From NCBI GenBank assembly GCA_965214875.1, contig OZ243980.1:2852001-2916000 (forward strand): a DNA stretch of 64,000 bases, written 5' to 3'. The translations under genes were made by a program, and so were the position numbers. Positions 52,907 through 62,486 of this stretch are shown here, piece by piece. The notes beneath the pieces were generated by a model that made no database searches, had not been told where the DNA came from, and saw only the letters and a list, made by a program, of their open reading frames with translations. The DNA is from CBDAUN01 sp965214875. Lineage in GTDB: Bacteria; Pseudomonadota; Gammaproteobacteria; Arenicellales; JAJDZL01. The stretch's first letter is position 1; each line of letters begins with the position of its first letter.

Positions 52907-54094
52907 TGTCCGGGTTCAGATACATGTGAGACTTTTCAGGCGGCAAGTGCGCTTTGGTCGAAGTTTTCATTATACGCCTGCATGGGCGTGCGTTGTCCGA
53001 GCGCCTGATGCGGCCGGTAGGCGTTGCAGAGGCGCTCGAATTCGGCCAGCTCGACGTTGAGGGCGCCGACGCTGAGCTCGCCGTCGCAGGACTGGTGGAA
53101 CTCGCAGCGGCCGGCCGCGTTGGCGCGCTCCACGCAGCCATTGCAAATGGGGCTTCTGGGCGGCAGCGCGAACAGGGCGATGCCGCGCCGCCGGCGGGCG
53201 GTCTCGAACTCGGCCATGAACTCGCTGCCGCCGTCGACCTGCACCGACTCGATATCGAACGGCGCCTGGCGGATCAGGTGGTCGAGGAACTTCGAGGCGC
53301 AGGCGGCGGTGGCGCGCGAGTAGGCGCGCATATAGCAAAGCTTCGAGACCAGGCATACGGCCTCGGACTCCTTGACCGCGAAGCCGGCCTCGATGGCGAC
53401 GCCCGTATGGTCGATCTGGACCATCTGGCCGGGCTTTCGCCCGCGGGCGCCGTAGCGCCAGCGGCGGGCGTGGCGGTCGAACTTGCGCCGCCTGGGCTTT
53501 GTTCGCCCGTAGTAGAACGCGACCGGCTCGGCCTGGCCGGTGCGGACCAGGCGGGAGATCATGCGCCCGGTGGCGGACTCGCTGGGCGCGAAGCCGTGCT
53601 CGCGCGCCAGCACGGCGCGGATCTTGGCGCGCCCCCGCAGCGGAAAGCGCTGGCGCGCCTGGCGCACCAGCTCGAGCTCGGCGGCGGTCCACTGGCGCCG
53701 CCGCACCCGATGCGGGCGGCGGCAGCGGTCGGCCAGGGCGCGGACGCCCTGCTCGCGCAGGCGCCGCTTCCAGCGGCAGGGCGTCGCCCGGGAGCAGCCG
53801 ATCGCCTTCAGGGCGGTCGCTTCGGTTGCGCCCTCGAGGCGAAGCTGGTCGAACAGCGCGAGACTGTCGAAGCGCTCGGCGGCCTGCGGCGAAAGTTCGT
53901 CGCGGACCGCGTCGAGGCGGCAGAATTTGCGGTGCGGATATTCGGTTTGCATGGCACTCTCTCCCGCCTTTCGGCTGTTGGGTTTTAGTCAAGCACTATG
54001 CTACCTCAAAAAATTTTCGCGCGCCCGCCTCCTCCCTTCGGACTGCGTCCTTCGGGAGGAGGCGGGCGGTCTCACATGTATCTGAACCCAGACA
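52907..54094 (-). mobile_element. IS481-family insertion sequence, complete copy
   Basis: A 1188-bp element with 26-bp terminal inverted repeats that differ at one position (left begins TGTCCGGGTTCAGATACATG, right complement begins TGTCTGGGTTCAGATACATG). It contains one transposase. A GC hairpin lies between the transposase start and the right end (about 54025-54070). No clear target duplication is visible. It is inserted in the accessory region between hfq and miaA. Confidence 0.92.
52936..53952 (-). CDS. IS481-family transposase
   Basis: A 338-residue DDE transposase with an N-terminal helix-turn-helix region (SLALFDQLRLEGATEATALK, residues 30-49) and an rve integrase core. Catalytic residues appear to be D181 (VQIDHTG), D240 (VQVDGGSEF) and E275 (GCVERAN). 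The frame is intact and both terminal repeats are present, so the element may be active. The codons are very GC-rich compared with the host genes. Confidence 0.92.
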   Translation of the reverse strand: MQTEYPHRKFCRLDAVRDELSPQAAERFDSLALFDQLRLEGATEATALKAIGCSRATPCRWKRRLREQGVRALADRCRRPHRVRRRQWTAAELELVRQARQRFPLRGRAKIRAVLAREHGFAPSESATGRMISRLVRTGQAEPVAFYYGRTKPRRRKFDRHARRWRYGARGRKPGQMVQIDHTGVAIEAGFAVKESEAVCLVSKLCYMRAYSRATAACASKFLDHLIRQAPFDIESVQVDGGSEFMAEFETARRRRGIALFALPPRSPICNGCVERANAAGRCEFHQSCDGELSVGALNVELAEFERLCNAYRPHQALGQRTPMQAYNENFDQSALAA

Positions 54095-54225
54095 TTGTGA
54101 TTAGGTAGTGTTTTTTGGATAATTACGGTATCTTGTCAACAAAATCAGCCTAGCAGTGGCACAGGATTCTTTGCAGAATTACCAAAAAATTAATCAATAC
54201 CTAAACAATTCTCTGCAAAAGCGGC

Positions 54226-55173
54226 TCATGCCGACGGAATAACTTGACGCAAATACTTCGTCATCAGATCCAGCGCATAATTCGAACCGTTATCCACCCA
54301 AACCACGCCGCTTGCATTGCGAAGCCATGTCAATTGCCGCTTAGCTATGCTGCCGGTAGACCGAATCGCCCGTTCCACCATCGTCTCAAAATCAATCTGG
54401 CCATCAAAGAACCGCCAGGCTTCCTGGTATCCGACAGATTTCATCGAAGGCAGCGAAAGATCTAGATCTGCACGATCATACAAAGCGCGGGCCTCCTCCA
54501 AAAATCCCCTGTCCACCATGCTCCGAAACCTGACGGCGATCCTCGTCCGCAAATCAGTTCGGTCTCCAGATACCACAGCTAGCTTTATTTGCTCGTACGG
54601 CATCGGTGCGGGTGGCGATTGACCCATGACCTCTGACGCTGATCTGCCTTCTGCAATATAGATCTCCAGCATCCGCTGTATCCGTTGAGCATCATTCGGG
54701 CTAATGGCCGCAGCGATGGCCGAATCAACCTCTGCCAGCTTGGCATGCACCGCCGGCCAGCCCTCATTTGCCGCCATTTGCTGAATCTGCTCGCCAATCG
54801 GCGCCGAAGCGCGAGGCAGGTTCGATAATCCGTCGGACAACGCTTTGAAGTAAAACATGGTGCCGCCCGCCAGTAGCGGAATCCTGCCCCTTTCATGCGA
54901 CAGGCTGATCTCCCTCATAGCGTCTTGGCGAAATCGGCCTGCAGAATAACGTTTTGCCGGGTCGAGAATATCGATAAGCTTGTGCGGATATCGTTTGAGA
55001 ATTTCAGGACAAGGCTTAGCTGTACCAATATCCATCCCCCGATAGACCTGAGCGGCATCGACACTGATGATGTCCATGGCAAACCTTTCGCTGAGATTGA
55101 TGGCAAGCTCCGTCTTGCCGGATGCAGTCGCTCCCATCAGGAACACCACCGGAAGATTTCGGGGCTGATTCAA
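54226..55173 (-). CDS. miaA: tRNA dimethylallyltransferase MiaA
   Basis: A 315-residue enzyme that prenylates A37 of tRNAs reading UNN codons. P-loop GATASGKTELAI near the N-terminus, DAAQVYRGMDIGTAKP and LAGGTMFYF are visible. The start chosen is TTG 55173, which gives the family N-terminus (NQPRNLPVVFLMG) and lies directly after the mutL stop. Normally hfq follows; here the accessory insertion does. Confidence 0.92.
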   Translation of the reverse strand: MNQPRNLPVVFLMGATASGKTELAINLSERFAMDIISVDAAQVYRGMDIGTAKPCPEILKRYPHKLIDILDPAKRYSAGRFRQDAMREISLSHERGRIPLLAGGTMFYFKALSDGLSNLPRASAPIGEQIQQMAANEGWPAVHAKLAEVDSAIAAAISPNDAQRIQRMLEIYIAEGRSASEVMGQSPPAPMPYEQIKLAVVSGDRTDLRTRIAVRFRSMVDRGFLEEARALYDRADLDLSLPSMKSVGYQEAWRFFDGQIDFETMVERAIRSTGSIAKRQLTWLRNASGVVWVDNGSNYALDLMTKYLRQVIPSA

Positions 55174-55180
55174 GGCCCCA

Positions 55181-56998
55181 TCAACGCCCGCGAAAGAACA
55201 TCTTGTCCAATTCCTTGGTCGAGATTTGCTTCCAGGTGGGTCTGCCGTGACTGCAATACCCCGCAAACTCGGTTTGCTCCATATCGCGCAGCAGCTGGTT
55301 CATCTCCATGATCGTCAAACGCTGATTGGCGCGAACCGCGGAATGACAAGACATTGTCGCAAGGATGTCGTTTCTAACCCGCTCTGGTGCGTCGCTCGAC
55401 TCATGTTCGATAAAATCCGACAAGATATCTCTAACCAGTTTTTCAACATCCGTTTCTTGCAGCATCTTGGGGACAGTGCGCACAACAACCAGTTCCTCGC
55501 CTCCTCGACTTACGTCAAACCCAAATTCAAGCAGCTGGTCGGCATATGCCTCAGCGATGTCAGCTTCCTGGGCGGTTGTTCTCATCGCGATAGGCACCAA
55601 TAGCCGCTGAACTTCAACCTGTGACTCGCTACACTGCGCTTTGAGACGCTCGTAGTTGATTCGCTCATGGGAAGCGTGCATGTCGACAATCACAAGACCG
55701 TGCTCATTCTCAGCGAGGATGAACGCTCCCGCGAGCTGCGCTAGGGCGAAGCCCAGTGGCGGGATATCGCCATGCTCTTTCACATCAACCGCTGGCGTAC
55801 TGCTACCAAACTGCAGATGATCGTATTCACTGCCGACAGCAACACTAGGCCCTAATCGCAATGGTTGCGAAACTAATGGCGAGCTACCATGCGAAGCGCT
55901 GGAAGTCGGCGAAAGTTTCGGGTCGGTAAAGGTATAGTGCCTTCCGGGTCGTTCGTCAGCAATCGCCCCGAACGCGGCTCGCGACAAGAAACTGTAAACC
56001 TGACGCTGCCGCCTGAAGCGGACCTCAGACTTTGCGGGATGCGCGTTCACATCGACCAGTTGCGGGTCGATTTCGAGAAATAATGCGCAACTAGGGTATC
56101 GCGACGCATCATACAGAACATCAACATAGGCTTGGCGCAACGCATGCATGAGACTTCGATCTTTGATGCAGCGGCCGTTGACAAACAAATACTGCCGATC
56201 GGGTTGCGAGCGTGTAAATCCCGGCAGACTGATCCAGCCGGAAAGGCGCATGTCTTCCGAACTTGCCTCAACCGATATGCAATGCTCGACAAATTCTTGA
56301 CCAAATACCATGGCAAGACGGTTCTGCAATTCAGATTCGGACTCGGCGGCTTCGTAGACCTCGTTCTTTCGTCCATGGCTGAATTCAAATCGTACATTCA
56401 TGCGGTTAAGAACCATCTGCTTGACGACCCGGTCCAAGTGCTGCGTCTCAGTGCCTTGGGCGCGGAGAAACTTTCGACGCGCCGGAACATTGTAGAAAAG
56501 ATCCTCGACCTCGATGGTTGTCCCCACAGAATGCGGGACCGGCACCAGCGCTCCCATCCCGCCCTCGCCAGCATGGGATAGCTGCCATCCATGATCGCAA
56601 TCCGCAGTCCGCGTTGTCAATCGCAATCTGGATACAGATGCAATGCTGGGCAACGCTTCGCCACGGAATCCAAGCGTCCTGATCTCTTCAAGGTTCTCAA
56701 ATTCGGTCAGCTTGCTAGTCGCATGGCGAGCGAGCGCCAAATGCATGTCGTCCTTGCTGATGCCATGTCCGTCATCGCGAACTTCAAGTCGCTGCGTTCC
56801 GCCCGCCTGCGCCTGAATTTCGATTTGACGGGCACCAGCGTCGAGGCTGTTCTCGACCAGTTCCTTCAAAACCGAAGCCGGCCGCTCAACGACCTCTCCT
56901 GCGGCAATCTTGTTGATCACCTGATCGTCCAGCTTCCGGATTCGGCGAGCTGTTTGCGATCGCTGTTTTTGAACTAGCTCTTGTTCGATTTGAACCAT
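55181..56998 (-). CDS. mutL: DNA mismatch repair protein MutL
   Basis: A 605-residue protein with a GHKL ATPase N-terminus (EVVERPASVLKELVENSLDA; DDGHGI; GFRGEAL) and a C-terminal dimerisation domain (GFALAQLAGAFILAENEHGL ... CSHGRPTW). The methyl-directed type lacks the DQHAxxE endonuclease motif, and DMHASHER is what I see here. MutL status matters for this window because mismatch-repair activity sets homopolymer slippage rates. The gene looks intact. It overlaps amiC by 25 bases. Confidence 0.95.
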   Translation of the reverse strand: MVQIEQELVQKQRSQTARRIRKLDDQVINKIAAGEVVERPASVLKELVENSLDAGARQIEIQAQAGGTQRLEVRDDGHGISKDDMHLALARHATSKLTEFENLEEIRTLGFRGEALPSIASVSRLRLTTRTADCDHGWQLSHAGEGGMGALVPVPHSVGTTIEVEDLFYNVPARRKFLRAQGTETQHLDRVVKQMVLNRMNVRFEFSHGRKNEVYEAAESESELQNRLAMVFGQEFVEHCISVEASSEDMRLSGWISLPGFTRSQPDRQYLFVNGRCIKDRSLMHALRQAYVDVLYDASRYPSCALFLEIDPQLVDVNAHPAKSEVRFRRQRQVYSFLSRAAFGAIADERPGRHYTFTDPKLSPTSSASHGSSPLVSQPLRLGPSVAVGSEYDHLQFGSSTPAVDVKEHGDIPPLGFALAQLAGAFILAENEHGLVIVDMHASHERINYERLKAQCSESQVEVQRLLVPIAMRTTAQEADIAEAYADQLLEFGFDVSRGGEELVVVRTVPKMLQETDVEKLVRDILSDFIEHESSDAPERVRNDILATMSCHSAVRANQRLTIMEMNQLLRDMEQTEFAGYCSHGRPTWKQISTKELDKMFFRGR

Positions 56999-58155
56999 TT
57001 CGTCTCTCTAATCACCGGATCATATTTCGCAAAAGCCTGTATACCTTTGCGGATGGCTCGAGCCAATTTTTTCTGATAGCCGGCAGTCCTAAGCCTTCCT
57101 TCTTCGGTTGGATTCGATATGAAGCCGGTTTCGATTAAAACCGACGGGATCGAAGACTTCAAAACCGCAAAGCCAGCATGTTCGACATAGTCTCCATGCA
57201 TCTTGCCGACTGAGCGCAGCTCCATCAACATCCGGTCAGCCAAATGCGTACTGCGATTGATTTGCGACGAATAGGCCATATTGGTCAGTGCCAGGTGCAA
57301 ATCCGGATCATCGTTTTCAACAGTTGCGCCGCCGAGCAAGTCGGATGCATTCTCTTTTGCTGCAAGCCGTCTCGCCTCTTCGCTAGATGCGCCGCGCCGT
57401 GACAGTCGAAAAACTGAGATTCCGGCGGCAGAACGCCGAGTAAATGCGTCGGCATGAATCGATATGAACAGATCCGCGCCTTTTAATCGCGCCAGTTCAA
57501 TACGCCTGCGCAGTGGAATGAAGTAATCTCCGTCACGAGTCAATACCGCCTTCATGCCGGGCACCGAATCAATTTCCTTTTTGAGCTTCTTTGAAATTTC
57601 CAGAACGACATGCTTTTCAAACGTGCGCTTAGGCCCGACGGCGCCAGGGTCCTCGCCGCCGTGACCGGCATCGATCGCGACAATAAACTGATCATCTCGC
57701 ATTGCATGATGAGGGTCGAGAGACTTGGCAGGCGCGGCAGCTTTGGCGGCTTCGACCGCAGGTTCCAAGTCGACTACAACGCGATTCCCATACGCCTCGT
57801 TAGGCTTGAGCACGAAATGCTTCGGTTGAACTTTTTCGGACAAGTCGATCACGTACCTGACATATCCATCGTGACTGCCTGTCCGCACTTTGCTGATATA
57901 CGGACCAAGATCCGAAATCTTGCCGGGAAAATCTTTTGGAGTCACGCCGATCAAGTCAACCACCAACCGATCCGGACCACTGAGACTCAGCACCTTATAG
58001 TTCGCCGGCGCGCTCAAATCGAATACCAGCCTCGTCTTATCGGGGTGATGACGCAATCGCACATCGACTATCTCTATGGCATGCGCCAAGGCCGCAAAGA
58101 GAAAAGCGAGCACAGCGACGGCTGCCCATATGATCTGATCGCGATGCTTTCGCAT
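56974..58155 (-). CDS. amiC: N-acetylmuramoyl-L-alanine amidase (AmiC-like)
   Basis: A 393-residue exported cell-wall amidase. Signal peptide about residues 1-26 (VAVLAFLFAALAHA), AMIN domain about 27-130, then a zinc amidase_3 domain with IDAGHGGEDPGAVG, the HADAF segment and ETGFISNP. It cleaves septal peptidoglycan during daughter cell separation. It overlaps tsaE by one base. Confidence 0.92.
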   Translation of the reverse strand: MRKHRDQIIWAAVAVLAFLFAALAHAIEIVDVRLRHHPDKTRLVFDLSAPANYKVLSLSGPDRLVVDLIGVTPKDFPGKISDLGPYISKVRTGSHDGYVRYVIDLSEKVQPKHFVLKPNEAYGNRVVVDLEPAVEAAKAAAPAKSLDPHHAMRDDQFIVAIDAGHGGEDPGAVGPKRTFEKHVVLEISKKLKKEIDSVPGMKAVLTRDGDYFIPLRRRIELARLKGADLFISIHADAFTRRSAAGISVFRLSRRGASSEEARRLAAKENASDLLGGATVENDDPDLHLALTNMAYSSQINRSTHLADRMLMELRSVGKMHGDYVEHAGFAVLKSSIPSVLIETGFISNPTEEGRLRTAGYQKKLARAIRKGIQAFAKYDPVIRETKWFKSNKS

Positions 58156-58601
58156 TAGTCCAGCACCACACTGCCCTTTCGACTAATTGCAACGATCAAT
58201 TTACGCTCCTGCGTCAGCCGCGCAATGCGAATGGCGCCGTCCGCAGCCGGAATCACATCTCCGCCGAGATTCGGCCATTCCACAAACCAGATGTGCTCGC
58301 CATCTTCGTAGAAATCCAATCCGATATGGACCAGCGTTGCGGGGTTGGCTATCCGATAAAGATCCATATGCAGGAACTTGAAGCCGTCTGAGCCTTCATA
58401 GGGTTCATAGATTGAAAATGTCGGGCTTAACACTGAGTCGGTCACACCTAAAGAGGCTAATATAAACTGAATCAAAGTAGTCTTGCCGACACCTAGCTCG
58501 CCTTCCACATGCCAGATTTGACCCGGCGCCACATCAGATGCGATCAGCTTGCCGAGGTTCTTCATGTCAAGCAGGGTTGCAACTTCAAAATTCATTGGCA
58601 A
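58155..58601 (-). CDS. tsaE: tRNA threonylcarbamoyladenosine biosynthesis ATPase TsaE
   Basis: A 148-residue P-loop ATPase of the t6A37 tRNA-modification complex. Walker A GELGVGKTT near residue 35, HMDLYR near residue 76 and WFVEWPN near residue 110 are family markers. It overlaps nnrDE by 17 bases. Confidence 0.93.
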   Translation of the reverse strand: MPMNFEVATLLDMKNLGKLIASDVAPGQIWHVEGELGVGKTTLIQFILASLGVTDSVLSPTFSIYEPYEGSDGFKFLHMDLYRIANPATLVHIGLDFYEDGEHIWFVEWPNLGGDVIPAADGAIRIARLTQERKLIVAISRKGSVVLD

Positions 58602-60066
58602 GCCGATTGATGTTGCTTCGAATATAGGGCAGCAAATCTGTCGCCATCATGCCGATCATCCCGTTTTGCTCGGCGCAATCATCACCCGAATTGGCATGAA
58701 TCCACACGCCGGCGCGGGCGGCTTCGGCGGCTGGCAGGCCTTGCGCTCTCAAAGCGCTGATCACGCCCGTGAGCAGATCGCCCATGCCGCCTGCAGCCAT
58801 GCCGGGATTGCCGCGATCGCAAATCCAAAGCCGATCGGAATCAGCGATGAGCGTGCCTGCCCCTTTGAGAACGCAGATGCCGCCATACTGTTTAGAGATT
58901 TCTCGAGCTGCGGAGCTTCGATCGCTTTGCACCTGCGCTGGTGTTGTTCCCAATAGGCGGGCCGCCTCGCCGGGATGGGGAGTCAACACCCAGCCCGGCT
59001 TCGATTTACGCGACTGCGCGAGCAAATTCAGCGCATCCGCATCGACAATGAGAGCTGATTCTCGCCGACTCAAATCGTTCCAGACGTTTTGCGCCCACTG
59101 CCCGGTTCCCAATCCCGGGCCTATTCCGATTGCGTCGGCATCAGCAACCATGTCGCAGACTTTAGAAGGATCGGTCACCGAAAAGATACGCACTTCGGGG
59201 AATTCAGAAGATGCGGCGATTTGTGCCGCTTGCGTTATCACGGAGACCAGTCCGGAGCCCGCTCGAAAGCTAGCCTGCGCCGACATCAATGCAGCTCCTT
59301 CCATAGTGGGACTGCCGCCGATGATGGCGACTCGGCCCGCCATGCCTTTGTGCGCGAACGATGGGCGGCGCGGAATCGTTTTTGCAACTTCTCGCTTCGA
59401 TGTGAGCGCTCCAACCGCCGCAATGCCATCGAACGCCTCTTCGGGCACATCTAATGATTCAAAGGCGATGCTGCCGCAAAATTCTGGAGCGCGGCCGGTA
59501 TACAAGCCGATCTTCCTCGCAATGAACGTGACTGTCATATTCGCCTTGACAGCAATATCGAATTCATTGCCGGTATCTGCATTCAAGCCTGACGGCACAT
59601 CAAGTGAAAGCACAGGCAGTCCCGAATCTCTGATTGCATCGATGGCATTTCGCCAAACTCCGCCTGGCGGTCTTGAGATGCCAATGCCAAATAGCGCGTC
59701 CACAACAGAGTCGCTTGATGCGGCGGGCAAGTCTCCATTAAATTTTACGCAACGGCCACCAGATTCTATGAAATCCCTGAACGCACGACAGGCATCAGAG
59801 GTATTGGGGTCGCCAACTGAAATCGCAATGGGATTCAAGCCTTCCTGCAATGCCCGGAGGGCGAATACATAGCCATCGCCGCCGTTGTTACCCGATCCGC
59901 ACAATATTGCGGGTGATTTGCATTGCGGCCACGCGTGTTGAAATATGCGCCATGCGCCAGTTCCGGCGCGGCACATCAGTTCGTAGCTAGAAATGCCGCA
60001 TTTCTGAATTGCGTTCCGATCGATTTCTACGGATTGACCGCATGTGTAAACCAGATTTGGAGCCAC
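58585..60066 (-). CDS. nnrDE: Bifunctional NAD(P)H-hydrate epimerase/dehydratase
   Basis: A 493-residue metabolite-repair fusion protein. The N-terminal YjeF_N epimerase domain has SGNNGGDGYVFAL, and the C-terminal ribokinase-like dehydratase has GIGPGLG and GGMGDLLTG with the active-site Asp. It repairs hydrated NAD(P)H. It is the first gene of the superoperon as seen here; the promoter must be in the 580 bp upstream. Confidence 0.93.
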   Translation of the reverse strand: MAPNLVYTCGQSVEIDRNAIQKCGISSYELMCRAGTGAWRIFQHAWPQCKSPAILCGSGNNGGDGYVFALRALQEGLNPIAISVGDPNTSDACRAFRDFIESGGRCVKFNGDLPAASSDSVVDALFGIGISRPPGGVWRNAIDAIRDSGLPVLSLDVPSGLNADTGNEFDIAVKANMTVTFIARKIGLYTGRAPEFCGSIAFESLDVPEEAFDGIAAVGALTSKREVAKTIPRRPSFAHKGMAGRVAIIGGSPTMEGAALMSAQASFRAGSGLVSVITQAAQIAASSEFPEVRIFSVTDPSKVCDMVADADAIGIGPGLGTGQWAQNVWNDLSRRESALIVDADALNLLAQSRKSKPGWVLTPHPGEAARLLGTTPAQVQSDRSSAAREISKQYGGICVLKGAGTLIADSDRLWICDRGNPGMAAGGMGDLLTGVISALRAQGLPAAEAARAGVWIHANSGDDCAEQNGMIGMMATDLLPYIRSNINRLANEF

Positions 60067-60647
60067 GAAAGTACGTGATTGTGCGTGGATTGCTACGGGG
60101 GAATTGCGATTCGTGAAGTTTGGATTATATCATGCGCCAATGCAATTCTGACCCGTACAATTTTCACTTTCAGCGTCCCTGACTGATATGAAGAAAAAGG
60201 TTGCAAGATTAGTTTAGCGATCATTATCTATTTGGAAATATGCATATTTTTCTATCCAACCCGAACTTTTTGCATCGCATGCTGCAGAATCCACTCCATT
60301 AGATCTGAACACGCAGGCATATTCATCTCGCATAAATCGTTTTGCGTGCGCTTCGCATCAAAGAATCGCGCGTATACTTGGTTGACCGCTTGGATTTACA
60401 ATATCGTCGCCAGCGCAGGCCAAACTATTTCGACTTGAACTGTTTCGCTAACTGACACCGACCGATCACCCGATCCAATAATCCATTTTGGGATTTTCGA
60501 ATTGTTCAATCAAGTCGAAAACTGTTGCAAGTCAGGCGAGCATGCCGTGCTTCGAATTCGCATGCTTGCCGGTATGCCTGTGGAGCCTGCAAAAAAAGTT
60601 AACCGTGACCGGCCATCTATAGCTTTGTCGAGGTGCGATTGAAAACA
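60067..60647. other. Divergent intergenic region nnrDE / CoA-transferase
   Basis: About 580 bases without a supported gene. It must contain the promoter of the nnrDE-purA superoperon and that of the CoA-transferase gene. I could not define either with confidence. Confidence 0.4.
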
Positions 60648-61814
60648 ATGCCAAAAACAGACGCAGCCGCCGCGCCGCTGGCCGGCATAGCAGTCATAGA
60701 GTTTTGCCAAATTGCCGCTGGGCCGTTTTGCGGGATGACGCTAGGCGATATGGGGGCTGAGGTCATCAAGGTCGAACCGCTTGACGGCGATGCAATGAGA
60801 ACATGGCCGCCGATCACGGGCGGATTCAGCGAAAACTTCGCCTCTTTGAATCGCAACAAAAAGTCGATTGCACTCAACCTCAAGCATAAAGAAGATATGC
60901 AACTCGCGCTGCAACTCTGCCGTAGTGCCGATGTCGTGCTGGAAAACAACCGGCCAGGCGTGATGAAGCGACTTGGGCTGGATTACGATGCGGTCGCGGC
61001 TGACAACCCGTCGCTGATCTATTGCTCCATTTCAGCATTTGGCCAGACTGGCCCTCGATCTAAAGAGGGCGCATTCGACGTGACAATGCAAGCTATATCC
61101 GGAATCATGAGCGTCACGGGAGATCAACAAGGCGACCCCGTCAAATGCGGTGTTCCGCTGAGCGATTTCGCGACCGGCCTATACGCCGCCTTCCACATCG
61201 CATCGGCACTTTACGCTCGCAATATCACCGGCAATGGCACTCATATCGATTGCTCAATGCTCGGAGCAAGTCTCGGCATTGCGCCGCTGCAAGTCAGCGA
61301 GTATTTTGGAACCAACATTGACCCGCAGAAGATTGGCAGTCGTCATCCCCGCAACGCCCCTTATCAGGCATTCAAGGCGTCGGATGGCTATTTCGTCCTC
61401 GCTGCCGGCAATCAACACCTGTTTGAAATCGTGTGCAACATCGTCGGGCTTCCGGAATTGATTGGCGACGGCCGGTTCTCCAACACATTGCTGCGTGCCA
61501 AAAATCAAGATGATCTTGAACAAGTCTTGACTGCGCAATTCACCAAGCAACCAGCCACCTATTGGATTTCAAAATTCTCAGAGGCTGGAGTGCCGACTGC
61601 TCCAATCAACAAGTACTCGGACGCACTGCAAGACCCCCAAGTGATTCATCATCAGTGGGTTCAGGATTTGAAGCTCCCAAACGGTTTTTCAACTCGCACA
61701 TTTGCACATCCGGCCCTGCTCAATGGATCGTTGCTAATGAACATCGCACCGCCTCCGCTTCTTGATGAGCATAGAGAGGAGATTCTTGCGCGAATCGGTA
61801 GCGATAGCAACTAA
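60648..61814 (+). CDS. CaiB/BaiF (class III) CoA-transferase
   Basis: A family III CoA-transferase of about 388 residues that moves CoA between organic acids. Features: PLAGIAVIEFCQIAAGPFCG at the N-terminus, MGAEVIKVEPLDGD, NRNKKSIALNLK, GAFDVTMQAISGIMSVTG with the expected catalytic Asp in the FDV motif, and a C-terminal H.EEILA segment. The substrate is unknown. Start ATG 60648 preferred over GTG 60633. An IS481 relic lies 32 bp after the stop. Confidence 0.88.
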   Translation: MPKTDAAAAPLAGIAVIEFCQIAAGPFCGMTLGDMGAEVIKVEPLDGDAMRTWPPITGGFSENFASLNRNKKSIALNLKHKEDMQLALQLCRSADVVLENNRPGVMKRLGLDYDAVAADNPSLIYCSISAFGQTGPRSKEGAFDVTMQAISGIMSVTGDQQGDPVKCGVPLSDFATGLYAAFHIASALYARNITGNGTHIDCSMLGASLGIAPLQVSEYFGTNIDPQKIGSRHPRNAPYQAFKASDGYFVLAAGNQHLFEIVCNIVGLPELIGDGRFSNTLLRAKNQDDLEQVLTAQFTKQPATYWISKFSEAGVPTAPINKYSDALQDPQVIHHQWVQDLKLPNGFSTRTFAHPALLNGSLLMNIAPPPLLDEHREEILARIGSDSN

Positions 61815-61846
61815 GAAACCCAAATCTGGCGTGTACAAAATCCGTA

Positions 61847-62234
61847 TGTCCGGGTTCAGACACATGCGGGACCGCCGGGCGCTCCGACCAGCTCGCGCTG
61901 TTCGACCGGCTTCGCCTTGAGGGCGCGAGCAGGGTGCCCGCGGCCGGGTTCGAGACCGCCTGCCAGCGGCGCGGCATCGCGCTGTTCGTGCTGCCGCCCA
62001 GAAGCCCCAATTGCAACGGCTGCGTCGAGCGCGCCAACGCGGCCGACCGCTGCGAGTTCCACCAGTCCTGCGCCGGCGAGCTGAGCGTCGAGCTGGCCGA
62101 ATTCGAGTGCTTCTACAACGCCTATCGGCCGCATCAGGCGCTCGGGCAAACGGTGCCCATGCAGGCGTATAATGAAAACTTCAACCAAAGCGCGCTTGCC
62201 GCCTGAAAAGTCTCATATGTAGTGAACCCGTACA
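61847..62234 (+). mobile_element. Internally deleted IS481-family relic
   Basis: A 388-bp derivative that keeps the left end TGTCCGGGTTCAGACACATG and the right end (complement of TGTACGGGTTCACTACATAT). An N-terminal stub SDQLALFDRLRLEGAS is joined directly to FETACQRRGIALFVLPPRSP ... CNGCVERAN ... QAYNENFNQSALAA. It lacks most of the catalytic core and can only move in trans. The remaining open frame starts at about 61931 and ends at 62206. Confidence 0.85.
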
Positions 62235-62486
62235 AAAACTTGCAATTCAGAAAGTAAACCTGTATAATTTAGAATCTAGTGCGCTTGTACACGTTAGTTT
62301 TTACAGAATTCACATATATATCGAACATCAGGCTGTTGAACAGCAGCATTGAATGATGCTGTTCATGCCATTGATCAACTGGAATTCTCATGCCTTGAAG
62401 CTCAGCCGGAAAACCAGCCGGCATGCATCATGTGCATGTAACTTGAATTATGATAATCTGTAGTAGTCAACCATGAGGAAAACACA

